A stretch of DNA of 58,940 nucleotides from Streptomyces sp. 35G-GA-8 (GCF_023534745.1 NZ_JAMHJQ010000002.1:506842-565781), one strand, 5' to 3'. Counted from the stretch's first letter, positions 35,235-42,745 are shown. Made by a program: numbers and translations. The notes: a model not told the origin generated them from the letters alone.

Positions 35235-36263
35235 ATGGAGAGCACCACCCGCCCCCGCGATCTCAGCCTGTTGCCCAAGGCCCATCTGCATCTGCACTTC
35301 ACCGGTTCGATGCGGCCCACGACGCTGCTCGAACTCGCCGACAAGTACGGCGTCCATCTCCCCGAAGCGCTGACCAGCGGCGAACCGCCCAAGCTGCGCG
35401 CGACCGACGAACGCGGCTGGTTCCGCTTCCAGCGGCTCTACGACATCGCGCGGTCCTGTCTGCGGACCCCCGAGGACATCCAGCGGCTGGTGCGCGAGGC
35501 GGCCGAGGAGGATGTACGGGACGGCTCGGGCTGGCTGGAGATCCAGGTCGACCCCACCTCGTACGCCCCCCATCTCGGCGGACTGATCCCGGCCCTGGAA
35601 ATCATCCTGGACGCCGTGGACAGCGCGTCCCGGGAGACCGGTCTGGGGATGCGGGTGCTGGTGGCGGCGAACCGCGTGAAGCATCCGCTGGAGGCCAGGA
35701 CGCTCGCCCGGCTCGCCGTGCGGTACGCGGACCGTGGTGTCGTCGGCTTCGGGCTCTCCAATGACGAGCGACGCGGGATGGCCAGGGACTTCGACCGGGC
35801 CTTCGCGATCGCCAGGGACGGCGGGCTGCTGGCCGCGCCGCACGGCGGTGAGCTGACCGGGCCCGCGTCCGTACGGGACTGTCTGGACGATCTGCGGGCC
35901 GCTCGTATCGGGCACGGCGTCCGCGCGGCGGAGGACCCGAAGCTGCTGCGCAAGCTCGCGGAGCGCGGGGTGACCTGCGAGGTCTGTCCGGCCTCGAATG
36001 TCGCGCTGGGCGTGTACGAGAAGCCGGAGGACGTCCCGCTGCGGACCCTGTTCGACGCCGGGGTCCCGATGGCGCTGGGCGCTGACGACCCGCTGCTCTT
36101 CGGCTCCCGGCTGGCGGCGCAGTACGAACTGGCCCGCCGGCACCAGAGCTTCAGCGACACCGAACTGGCCGAGCTGGCACGGCAGTCGGTGCGGGGCTCG
36201 GCGGCGCCGCGGGAGGTACGGGAGAAGCTGCTGACGGGCATCGACGGCTGGCTGGCCGACTGA
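35235..36263 (+). CDS. add: adenosine deaminase
   Basis: A 342-aa purine-salvage enzyme that converts adenosine to inosine. The zinc site HLHLHFTGSM is near residue 19. The segment PHGGELTG, IGHGVRAAEDP (catalytic His), and LGADDPLLFGS (metal Asp) follow in the family order. I chose ATG at 35235 because the GCAGGA site lies 8 nt upstream. An ATG at 35217 adds only six residues. It faces murB, with a 26-nt gap. Confidence 0.93.
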   Translation: MESTTRPRDLSLLPKAHLHLHFTGSMRPTTLLELADKYGVHLPEALTSGEPPKLRATDERGWFRFQRLYDIARSCLRTPEDIQRLVREAAEEDVRDGSGWLEIQVDPTSYAPHLGGLIPALEIILDAVDSASRETGLGMRVLVAANRVKHPLEARTLARLAVRYADRGVVGFGLSNDERRGMARDFDRAFAIARDGGLLAAPHGGELTGPASVRDCLDDLRAARIGHGVRAAEDPKLLRKLAERGVTCEVCPASNVALGVYEKPEDVPLRTLFDAGVPMALGADDPLLFGSRLAAQYELARRHQSFSDTELAELARQSVRGSAAPREVREKLLTGIDGWLAD

Positions 36264-36270
36264 CGCTCTC

Positions 36271-36286
36271 CTGTCCGGCCGGACAG
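36271..36286. terminator. palindrome between convergent add and murB
   Basis: CTGTCCGGCCGGACAG is a perfect 16-bp palindrome in the 26-nt space between the two stops. It may act as a bidirectional terminator, though it is short. Confidence 0.45.
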
Positions 36287-36289
36287 AAC

Positions 36290-37345
36290 CTAGAGGCTGA
36301 CGCCGACCGTCACCGGCTCGTTGACCAGCGTGATCCCGAACGCCTCCCGGACCCCCGCCACCACCTCGCGGGCGAGTACGAGCAGATCCTCGGTGGTCGC
36401 CGCGCCCCGGTTGGTGAGCGCGAGGGTGTGCTTGGTGGAGATCCGGGCCGGGCCCGTGCCGTACCCCTTGGTGAAACCGGCCCGGTCGATCAGCCAGGCC
36501 GCGGAGGTCTTCGTACGCCCCTCCCCGTCCGGGAATCCGGGCGGCGTCACCTCGTCGCCGAGGCGGGCCCGTACGCGCGTGACGAACTCGGCGTACTCCC
36601 GGTCGGTCAGGATCGGATTGGTGAAGAAGGAGCCGGCCGACCACGTGTCGTGGTCCTCGGGGTCGAGCACCATGCCCTTGCCCGCCCGCAGCTTGAGGAC
36701 GGTGTCCCGCGCGGTCTCCGCCGGGACGCGGTCGCCGGGTTCGACACCGAGGACGCGCGCCGTCTCGGCGTACTTGAGCGGGGCGGAGAGCCCCCGCGCG
36801 TCCTCCAGAGCGAAGCGGACCCGCAGGACGACCCAGCGGTCGGGGTGGCGCTTGAACCGGCTGTGGCGGTACGAGAAGCCGCAGTCGGCGTTGGTGAGTG
36901 TGACCGTCCGCCCGGTGGAGCGGTCGTAGGCTACGACCTCGGTGAGGGTGCTCGACACCTCCTGGCCGTACGCGCCGACGTTCTGGATCGGCGTGGCGCC
37001 CGCCGAGCCGGGGATCCCCGCGAGGCATTCGATGCCGGCCAGGCCCGCTTCGACGGTACGGGCGACGGCGTCGGTCCAGATCTCTCCCGCGGCCAGTTCC
37101 AGCGTGGTGCCGTCGAGCGAGAAGCCCTTGGTCGCGATGCGCAGGGCGGTGCCGTCGAAGCCCTTGTCCCCGATGACCAGATTGCTGCCGCCGCCGATGA
37201 TCAGCAGCGGCGTACCGGCGGCGTCCGCCTCGCGCACGGTGGCGATCACTTCGTCGTCGGTGACCGCCGTGACCAGGCGGGTCGCCGGGCCGCCGAGGCG
37301 GAAGGTGGTCAGTGGGGCGAGGGGCGCGTCGTGGAGTTCCTGCAC
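36290..37345 (-). CDS. murB: UDP-N-acetylenolpyruvoylglucosamine reductase
   Basis: MurB (351 aa) reduces UDP-GlcNAc enolpyruvate to UDP-MurNAc in peptidoglycan synthesis. The FAD-binding segment LLIIGGGSNLVIGDKGFDGT is near residue 46. AGIPGSAGATPIQNVGAYGQ holds the active-site region, and SAGSFFTNPIL holds the conserved serine loop. The start is GTG at 37345. There is no Shine-Dalgarno upstream, and TACTCT sits 6 nt before the GTG, which suggests a leaderless mRNA. Confidence 0.95.
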   Translation of the reverse strand: MQELHDAPLAPLTTFRLGGPATRLVTAVTDDEVIATVREADAAGTPLLIIGGGSNLVIGDKGFDGTALRIATKGFSLDGTTLELAAGEIWTDAVARTVEAGLAGIECLAGIPGSAGATPIQNVGAYGQEVSSTLTEVVAYDRSTGRTVTLTNADCGFSYRHSRFKRHPDRWVVLRVRFALEDARGLSAPLKYAETARVLGVEPGDRVPAETARDTVLKLRAGKGMVLDPEDHDTWSAGSFFTNPILTDREYAEFVTRVRARLGDEVTPPGFPDGEGRTKTSAAWLIDRAGFTKGYGTGPARISTKHTLALTNRGAATTEDLLVLAREVVAGVREAFGITLVNEPVTVGVSL

Positions 37346-37357
37346 GGGACAAGAGTA

Positions 37358-37396
37358 CGGGCCACTGAAATCGCGGCCTGCGATTTCAGTGGCCCG
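37358..37396 (-). promoter_or_regulatory. 17-bp inverted repeat between the MFS gene and murB
   Basis: CGGGCCACTGAAATCGC (37358-37374) pairs perfectly with 37380-37396 around a 5-nt spacer. It starts 4 nt after the MFS stop and ends 12 nt before the murB GTG. It is probably the MFS terminator. It also overlies the region where a murB -35 would be, with TACTCT at 37351-37356 as a possible -10, so it may double as an operator (inference). Confidence 0.7.
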
Positions 37397-37399
37397 GTA

Positions 37400-38833
37400 T
37401 CAGACGGTGGCGGGCTCGCGCTCCGCCGCCTTCCCCTTGGTCATGTCCTCCCGCTTGGCGCCGCGCCCGGGTATGAGCAGCGCGGTCAGCGCGCCGAGCG
37501 CCACCAGCCCCGCGCCGATCCAGAGAGCCGGCACGGTGCCGTCCGTGAAGGTGTCGGGCGTACGGTAACCGCCCTGCGCGGCGAAGACCGCTCCGAGGAC
37601 GGCCACACCGAGCGCTCCGCCGACCTCGCGCAGGGCGTTGTTCGTACCGGAGGCGATGCCCTGCTCCGCCGGGCGGACGGTGGACATGACCAGACTGGCG
37701 GCCGGCGCGAAGTACAGCCCCATCCCGACGCCGCTGATGATCAGCGCGGGCAGCTGCGCCGCGTACGACATGTCCGGCGCGAGGACCAGCGCGAACAGCC
37801 CCAGCCCGAGCGCTTGGAGTGCCAGGCCCACGGCCACGACGGGCCGGCCGCCGACGCGGTCGGAGAGCACCCCGGCGATCGGCGCGACGAGCAGCGGCAT
37901 CGCGGTCCACGGGAGCATCCTCAGCCCCGCCTGGGTGGGCGAGTAGCCGAGAACCCCCTGGAGGAACTGGCTGAGCAGGAAGATCGAGCCGAACATACCG
38001 AGGAACATCAGGAGGCTGGCGGCGTTGACGCCGGCGAAGCCGCGGTTCTTGAACAGCCGCATGGGCAGCATCGCGCCCGGGTCGCGCAGTCCGTGCAGAA
38101 CGAAGGCGATGAGCAGCGCGCCGCCGGCTGTCAGGCCCAGCAGGACGGGGAGGCTGGTCCAGCCGTCGGCGTTGGCCGTGACCAGGGCGTAGACGATGCC
38201 GAAGAGGCCGGTACTGACGAGGAGCGTGCCGGGGATGTCGAGGCGGGCGTTCGGCGCGTGCGACTCCTGGAGGCGCAGCCGGGCAAGGGGCAGCACAGCG
38301 AGGCCGATCGGTACGTTCAGCCAGAAGATCCACTGCCAGGAAAGGTGTTCGGTGAGGCTGCCGCCGACGAGCGGACCGCTGGCGACGGCGAGACCGGTGA
38401 CGGCGCCGAAGATGCCGAGGGCGGCTCCTCGCCGTTCGGCGGGAACGGCGGCGGTGAGCAGGGTGAGCGTGAGCGGCATCATGATCGCCGCGCCGACGCC
38501 CTGGACGGCGCGTGCCGCGATGAGCGCGTCGATGCCTGGCGAGAGCGCGGCGGCGGCCGAGGCGCCGGTGAAGATCGCGAGACCGGCCAGGAAGAGCCGG
38601 CGGCGGCCGTACCGGTCTCCCAGGGCCGCTCCGAACATGAGGAGGACCGCGAACGTGAGGGTGTAGGCGTTGACGGTCCATTCCAGGTCCTCCAGCGCGC
38701 CGCCGAGATCTTCGCGGATGGAGGGCAGTGCGGTGGTGACGACGAGGTTGTCCAGGGCCGCCATGAAGCTGGCGAGACCGGTGATGACCAGGGTCCAGAT
38801 GGCTCGGGACCCGCCGGCCGTCGGCTGACTCAT
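37400..38833 (-). CDS. MFS drug-exporter-like transporter, DHA2 type
   Basis: A 477-aa inner-membrane protein with about 14 hydrophobic segments, typical of proton-driven multidrug exporters such as EmrB/QacA. Visible motifs are MAALDNLVVTTALPSIREDL in the first helix, GDRYGRRRLFLAGL (motif A loop) and motif C-like AVTGLAVASGPLVGGSL. The start ATG at 38833 has GGGGAG 6 nt upstream. It is downstream of the TetR gene on the same strand, and its control region contains a palindrome and three 10-bp repeats. The substrate cannot be read. Confidence 0.88.
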   Translation of the reverse strand: MSQPTAGGSRAIWTLVITGLASFMAALDNLVVTTALPSIREDLGGALEDLEWTVNAYTLTFAVLLMFGAALGDRYGRRRLFLAGLAIFTGASAAAALSPGIDALIAARAVQGVGAAIMMPLTLTLLTAAVPAERRGAALGIFGAVTGLAVASGPLVGGSLTEHLSWQWIFWLNVPIGLAVLPLARLRLQESHAPNARLDIPGTLLVSTGLFGIVYALVTANADGWTSLPVLLGLTAGGALLIAFVLHGLRDPGAMLPMRLFKNRGFAGVNAASLLMFLGMFGSIFLLSQFLQGVLGYSPTQAGLRMLPWTAMPLLVAPIAGVLSDRVGGRPVVAVGLALQALGLGLFALVLAPDMSYAAQLPALIISGVGMGLYFAPAASLVMSTVRPAEQGIASGTNNALREVGGALGVAVLGAVFAAQGGYRTPDTFTDGTVPALWIGAGLVALGALTALLIPGRGAKREDMTKGKAAEREPATV

Positions 38834-38863
38834 TTTGTTCTCCCCCTGATGGGCCTGCACTTA

Positions 38864-38917
38864 TTAGTTATGGATGACTAACTTCGCTGGACAGCTTTGG
38901 ACAGCTTGGGACAGCTT
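38864..38917 (-). promoter_or_regulatory. MFS control region: TetR-type palindrome plus three 10-bp repeats
   Basis: TTAGTTATGGATGACTAA (38864-38881) is an 18-bp palindrome with one mismatch per arm. Just upstream on the minus strand are three tandem 10-bp units, TGGACAGCTT (38888-38897), TGGACAGCTT (38898-38907) and GGGACAGCTT (38908-38917) as read on the plus strand. The palindrome probably binds the adjacent TetR protein. Repeats spaced one helical turn apart look like an activator site. A weak promoter, CTGTCC-17-ATAACT, would overlap both. Confidence 0.6.
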
Positions 38918-38985
38918 TCATGGCGATACGGGGACGCCGCCTTGCCCAGAGGCTTACCCGAGACGCCACGCTCCTCTGTCGGACT

Positions 38986-39546
38986 TCAGCGTTCGGACGG
39001 CCGCTTCGACTCGACGAAGCCGGACCAGACGCGATGGTCGGACGGGAAGCCCAGCGCGACAAGGGTGTTGATCAGCATTCCGTACGCCAGAAACGTCGTG
39101 GTCCCGGCCACGTCCGCGCCGAGCGCCAGATGGACCGTCTCCCAGAGCTTCTGCCAGCCGGCCCGTACCGCGTCGCCGAACTCGTGGTCTCCCGCGGCCT
39201 CGGCGGTCGCCACCGCGACATACATCTGCATCTGCATCAGCAGCTTCTCCGGATCATGGGCGATCAGCTGCTGATAGGCGGCGGCCATGGCCTGCTGGGC
39301 CTCTTCGCCCTCCAGCCCTTCCGACGCCTCGATGAAGACGCGTGTGGTGTCCAGCAGACAGCGTTCCGCGGCGGCGAGGAATATGGCCTGCTTGTTCGGG
39401 AAGAGGCGGAAGAGATACGGCTGCGAGACGCCGACCCGGTGGGCGATCGTCTCCGTGGAGGTGCCGTGGTAGCCACCCCGCGCGAACTCCGAGACCGCCG
39501 CGCGGACCACGCTCTCGCGCCGCTCTTCTTTGCTCATCCTGACCAC
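38986..39546 (-). CDS. TetR-family transcriptional regulator
   Basis: A 186-aa repressor-type protein. The N-terminal helix-turn-helix spans about residues 13-57, with FARGGYHGTSTETIAHRVGV and SQPYLFRLFPNKQAIFLAAA. The C-terminal ligand domain is variable. The start is GTG at 39546. No Shine-Dalgarno is seen, but TTGACA-18-TAACTT (39577-39582 and 39553-39558) places the transcript start at the GTG, so the mRNA is probably leaderless. It most likely controls the MFS gene 150 nt downstream and itself. Confidence 0.88.
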   Translation of the reverse strand: MVRMSKEERRESVVRAAVSEFARGGYHGTSTETIAHRVGVSQPYLFRLFPNKQAIFLAAAERCLLDTTRVFIEASEGLEGEEAQQAMAAAYQQLIAHDPEKLLMQMQMYVAVATAEAAGDHEFGDAVRAGWQKLWETVHLALGADVAGTTTFLAYGMLINTLVALGFPSDHRVWSGFVESKRPSER

Positions 39547-39552
39547 ACAGGA

Positions 39553-39582
39553 AAGTTATTGGTCACTCACTACCCATGTCAA
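39553..39582 (-). promoter_or_regulatory. promoter of the TetR gene, leaderless type
   Basis: The minus strand reads TTGACA (39577-39582), 18 nt, then TAACTT (39553-39558), with the GTG start 6 nt further on. The spacer holds GTAGTGAGTGACCAATAACT, whose CCAATAACT resembles the CCATAACT half of the palindrome before the MFS gene, which fits autoregulation. Confidence 0.7.
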
Positions 39583-39584
39583 GT

Positions 39585-39619
39585 GTAAGGGGCGCCCGTC
39601 AATTGCGGGCACCCCTTAC
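39585..39619 (-). terminator. terminator after the dehydratase pair
   Basis: GTAAGGGGCGCCCG (39585-39598) pairs with 39606-39619 around a 7-nt loop, with one mismatch in 14. It lies about 30 nt past the stop of the MaoC-like gene and ends just before the TetR promoter. Confidence 0.7.
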
Positions 39620-39655
39620 TCGTCGATCCCTCAGGTACTCGTCGATCGCTCAGGC
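39618..39655. repeat. 19-bp tandem duplication across a stop codon
   Basis: ACTCGTCGATCCCTCAGGT (39618-39636) is followed at once by ACTCGTCGATCGCTCAGGC (39637-39655), with 17 of 19 bases the same. The second copy contains the stop codon of the MaoC-like gene. The first copy repeats that TGA downstream. Confidence 0.8.
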
Positions 39656-40078
39656 GAGCCGGACGACGGCGCGGGACATCCCCAGCACCTTCTGCCCCGC
39701 GCTCATCGCCGTCAGATCCACCCGGACCTTGTTGTCGTCCAGCTTGGCCGCGACCTTCGCACTGACCTCGATCAGCGCGCCCTGGTCGTCATTGGGCACC
39801 ACGACCGGCTTCGTGAAGCGGACGCCGTACTCGACGACCGCTCCCGGGTCGCCCACCCAGTCGGTCACCACCTGGATCGCCTCGGCCATGGTGAACATGC
39901 CGTGCGCGATGACGTCCGGGAGGCCGACCTCCTTGGCGAACTTCTCGTTCCAGTGGATCGGGTTGAAGTCCCCGGAGGCGCCCGCGTACCGCACCAGCGT
40001 CGCGCGTGTGAGGGGGAAGCCGCGCGACGGCAGCTCCGTACCGATCTCGACCTCGTCGTAACCGATCTTCGCGGTCAC
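39650..40078 (-). CDS. MaoC-like (R)-specific enoyl hydratase, HadB-type
   Basis: A 142-aa hot-dog-fold hydratase/dehydratase. The hydratase-2 motif is intact: YAGASGDFNPIHWNEKFA (about residues 29-46), with catalytic Asp and His. The start is GTG at 40078, just after the partner gene's stop. Together with the next gene upstream it matches the HadA-HadB pairing, where HadB is catalytic and HadA binds the chain. The rpmG/tRNA side and the secE-nusG side are the same neighbours as in Mycobacterium (from memory). The substrate here is unknown, because streptomycetes do not make mycolic acids. Confidence 0.85.
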   Translation of the reverse strand: MTAKIGYDEVEIGTELPSRGFPLTRATLVRYAGASGDFNPIHWNEKFAKEVGLPDVIAHGMFTMAEAIQVVTDWVGDPGAVVEYGVRFTKPVVVPNDDQGALIEVSAKVAAKLDDNKVRVDLTAMSAGQKVLGMSRAVVRLA

Positions 40079-40083
40079 CGGCC

Positions 40084-40536
40084 TCACGCCCCCTCGGCGG
40101 CGCGCGCCACCAGCTTGGTCCACGCGGTCACGACATGCTCGCCGGCCTCGTCGCGCACTTCACCGCGGACATCGATGATGTCGTTCCCGGCCAGGGACTT
40201 GATCGCCTCGATGGTCGAGGTGACGCTCAGCCGGTCGCCCGCCCGCACAGGGCGGGTGTACGCGAACTTCTGGTCGCCGTGCACGACACGGCTGTAGTCC
40301 AGACCCAGCTGCGGATCGGCGATGACCTCACCCGCGGCCTTGAAGGTGATCGCGAACACGAAGGTCGGCGGAGCGATCACATCGCAGTGCCCGAGGGCCT
40401 TGGCGGCCTCCAGATCGGTGTACGCCGGGTTGGGATCGCCCACCGCCTCGGCGAACTCGCGGATCTTCTCCCGGCCGACCTCGTACGGCGCGGTGGGCGG
40501 ATAGCTCCGCCCCACGAAGGACTGATCGAGCGCCAC
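40084..40536 (-). CDS. FAS1-like dehydratase-domain protein, HadA-type
   Basis: A 150-aa hot-dog-fold protein. The place of the hydratase motif reads FAEAVGDPNPAYTDLEAA, with Tyr where the catalytic His would be, so it is likely non-catalytic and binds the acyl chain while its partner does the chemistry. The start is GTG at 40536 with GGAGG about 10 nt upstream. It is coupled to the MaoC-like gene (5-nt gap) and preceded by four short repeats. Confidence 0.83.
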   Translation of the reverse strand: MALDQSFVGRSYPPTAPYEVGREKIREFAEAVGDPNPAYTDLEAAKALGHCDVIAPPTFVFAITFKAAGEVIADPQLGLDYSRVVHGDQKFAYTRPVRAGDRLSVTSTIEAIKSLAGNDIIDVRGEVRDEAGEHVVTAWTKLVARAAEGA

Positions 40537-40550
40537 TGACTCGCTCCCTC

Positions 40551-40616
40551 CTGATGTAGATGACCACAAGCCTGACGCAGACCTGAAGACCTGACGCAGA
40601 CGAGTCTGATGTAGAC
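40551..40616. repeat. four dispersed 11-bp repeats upstream of the HadA-type gene
   Basis: CTGATGTAGAT (40551), CTGACGCAGAC (40572), CTGACGCAGAC (40591) and CTGATGTAGAC (40606) share CTGAyGyAGA. They lie between the rpmG terminator and the ribosome site of the downstream minus-strand gene, where an activator or repressor might bind. Confidence 0.65.
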
Positions 40617-40630
40617 AAGAGAAACGACAC

Positions 40631-40658
40631 GAGGCCGTCCCCAACCGGGGACGGCCTC
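40631..40658 (-). terminator. rpmG terminator
   Basis: A perfect 12-bp stem, GAGGCCGTCCCC (40631-40642), with an AACC loop pairs with 40647-40658. It is 15 nt after the rpmG stop. Confidence 0.85.
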
Positions 40659-40673
40659 GCAGACGAGCCTGAT

Positions 40674-40838
40674 TCAGCGCGTTTCGCGGTGCGCGGTGTG
40701 CGAGTTGCAGCGCGGGCAGTGCTTCTTCATCTCAAGACGGTCCGGGTTGTTACGCCGGTTCTTCTTGGTGATGTAGTTCCGCTCCTTGCACTCCACGCAG
40801 GCCAGCGTGATCTTCGGGCGGACGTCGGTGGCAGCCAC
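40674..40838 (-). CDS. rpmG: 50S ribosomal protein L33, zinc-binding form
   Basis: L33 (54 aa). CVECKERNY and [10 protein letters not shown] give two CxxC pairs, so this is the zinc-containing version. Many streptomycetes have a zinc-free paralogue under Zur control elsewhere. The start is GTG with AAGGAG 7 nt upstream. It is preceded by tRNA-Met and tRNA-Thr. Confidence 0.95.
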
Positions 40839-40930
40839 GTGAGTGCTCCTTGGACGGACAACGGATGAACGGATGAACGCAGAAAAGAGTAGCCGATCGA
40901 AGGACCGACCCCACAATCGGCTACTTTGTG

Positions 40931-41003
40931 TAGCGGTGACCGGACTTGAACCGGTGACACAGCGATTATGAGCCGCTTGCTCTACCGACTGAGCTACACC
41001 GCT
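40931..41003 (-). tRNA. tRNA-Met (CAT anticodon)
   Basis: A 73-nt cloverleaf. Acceptor AGCGGTG pairs with CACCGCT, the anticodon loop CTCATAA has CAT, and the T-loop is GGTTCAAGTCC. The first acceptor pair is A-T rather than the initiator mismatch, so it is probably the elongator. 3' CCA not encoded. Confidence 0.95.
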
Positions 41004-41050
41004 TCGATGTTGGATCTCCTCGCCCGAAGGCGAGGATCACCGAACATCTG

Positions 41051-41123
41051 AGCCCCAATACGGAATCGAACCGTAGACCTTCTCCTTACCATGGAGACGC
41101 TCTACCGACTGAGCTATTGGGGC
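41051..41123 (-). tRNA. tRNA-Thr (GGT anticodon)
   Basis: A 73-nt cloverleaf. Acceptor GCCCCAA pairs with TTGGGGC. The anticodon stem is TCTCC/GGAGA with loop ATGGTAA, and GGT reads threonine. It lies 47 nt upstream of tRNA-Met on the same strand. Confidence 0.95.
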
Positions 41124-41342
41124 GAGCGATGAAGACATTACACGGTCGGTTGCCGATCGCCCAAATCCGTTTTCCCGCCCCACGCCCCACGCGTCCCATG
41201 GTGTCCCGTACGCCACTGGTGGGCTCGTCGGAACGACTGTCGCGCTCCTCCTCGAAGGCCGACCGAGGCGCCCCTAGGCTCGGCTCACGCTGCGTGATCC
41301 CGCGCGCCGGAGCCCGACCGGAAAGCCCTCACCAGGAGCGCG

Positions 41343-42695
41343 ATGCCCGACAGCCAGCCGCAGCCGTCCGACGAAGCCCTGCCCGACACCACCGCGCTCG
41401 TCCTGTGCGGCGCCCGTCTCATCGATGGCCGCACCGTGGACGTACGGCTCAGCTCGGGCCGGATCGAGGCCGTGGGCACCGCGGGCAGTCTCGCCGCGCT
41501 CGGCACGCGGCTGGATCTGGCCGGCTATCTGCTGCTCCCCGCTCCGGCCGAGCCGCACGCCCACAGTGACACCGCCCTCACCGCGCTCACCCCCGACGGA
41601 CCGGGCTCCTCCTCCCCCGAGGACGTCCAGCGCCGCGCCACCGAGGCCACCCTGCTGCAACTCGGGCACGGAGCGACCGCGCTGCGCTCGCACGTACGGA
41701 TCGGGGGCACGCAGGAGCTGGGCCGGATGGAGGCGGTGCTCCAGGCCAGGCGTTCGCTGCGCGGTCTCGCCGATCTGACCGCCGTCGCCGTACCGAGGCT
41801 GCTGACCGGCCTCGCGGGCGCCGACGGGCTCGCCATGCTGCGGGACGCGGTGAAGATGGGCGCGGGTGTGGTGGGCGGCTGCCCCGACCTGGACCCGGAT
41901 CCGGCCGGGTACGCGGAAGCGGTTCTGGGGATCGCGGCCGAGCACGGCTGCCCCGTCGATCTGCATACGGACGGTGACGATCCGGTCCGGCTCGCGCGGC
42001 TCGCCGCGATGGCGGGCGGTCTGCGGCCCGGGGTGGCGCTCGGGCCGTGCGCGGGGCTGGCCAGGCTGCCGGCCGAGACGGCGGCCCTCGCGGCGGACCA
42101 GCTGGCGGCGGCCGGCGTGACGGTGATCTGTCTGCCGCAGGGCGGCTGCGGGGGCGTGGAAGGCGCGGACATGGAACGCGTGGGCGCGGACAGGCGCGGC
42201 GGCGCGCGGGACCGGCGCGGTACGGAGGCGCCCGGCGCGGACTCCTGGGGGTACGGGCTGCCTGGCGCCGAGCGCGGCGTCGCCCCCGTACGGCTGCTGC
42301 GGGCGGCCGGTGTGCGGATCGCGGCGGGCAGTGGGGCGCTGCGGGACGTGTCGAATCCGGTGGGGCGCGGCGATCCGCTGGAGGCCGCGTATCTGCTGGC
42401 GTCGCGGGGCGGGATGCGGGCGGCGGACGCGTACGACGCGGTGAGCGGGGTGGCGCGGGCGGCGATGGGGCTGCCCGAGGTACGGATCGAGGCGGGCTTT
42501 CCGGCGGAGTTGCTGGCCGTACGAGGGGAGCGGATCGAGGGCGCGCTGTCCCTCGCGTACAGCAGGATCGTCATCCACCGCGGCCGGGTGGTGGCGCGGA
42601 CGAGCGCCGTACGGGAGTACTGCGACTCGGCGGCGGCGGTCGCGCTCGAACTGCCCCGGCAGGGACGGTCCGTCCTGGGTAACCCCGGCCCCTGA
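41343..42695 (+). CDS. amidohydrolase-family protein, cytosine-deaminase-like, likely inactive
   Basis: A 450-aa member of the cytosine deaminase branch. EPHAHSD (H72 and H74), LRSHVRIG (H117) and VDLHTDG (H208) are kept. The catalytic Glu after the last His is Gly (G211), the next metal His region reads LGPCAGL, and the ligand Asp of the GHDD block is replaced, reading GSGALRD (G331). Loss of three key residues suggests a pseudo-enzyme or a different activity. The insert GGVEGADMERVGADRRGGAR is low in complexity. It stands alone on the plus strand and is followed by the NAD(P)-binding protein gene. Confidence 0.75.
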   Translation: MPDSQPQPSDEALPDTTALVLCGARLIDGRTVDVRLSSGRIEAVGTAGSLAALGTRLDLAGYLLLPAPAEPHAHSDTALTALTPDGPGSSSPEDVQRRATEATLLQLGHGATALRSHVRIGGTQELGRMEAVLQARRSLRGLADLTAVAVPRLLTGLAGADGLAMLRDAVKMGAGVVGGCPDLDPDPAGYAEAVLGIAAEHGCPVDLHTDGDDPVRLARLAAMAGGLRPGVALGPCAGLARLPAETAALAADQLAAAGVTVICLPQGGCGGVEGADMERVGADRRGGARDRRGTEAPGADSWGYGLPGAERGVAPVRLLRAAGVRIAAGSGALRDVSNPVGRGDPLEAAYLLASRGGMRAADAYDAVSGVARAAMGLPEVRIEAGFPAELLAVRGERIEGALSLAYSRIVIHRGRVVARTSAVREYCDSAAAVALELPRQGRSVLGNPGP

Positions 42696-42745
42696 GCGGG
42701 ATGCCGGATCAGCGGTGAACGGTCCGCGGACGTACCGTCATAAGC

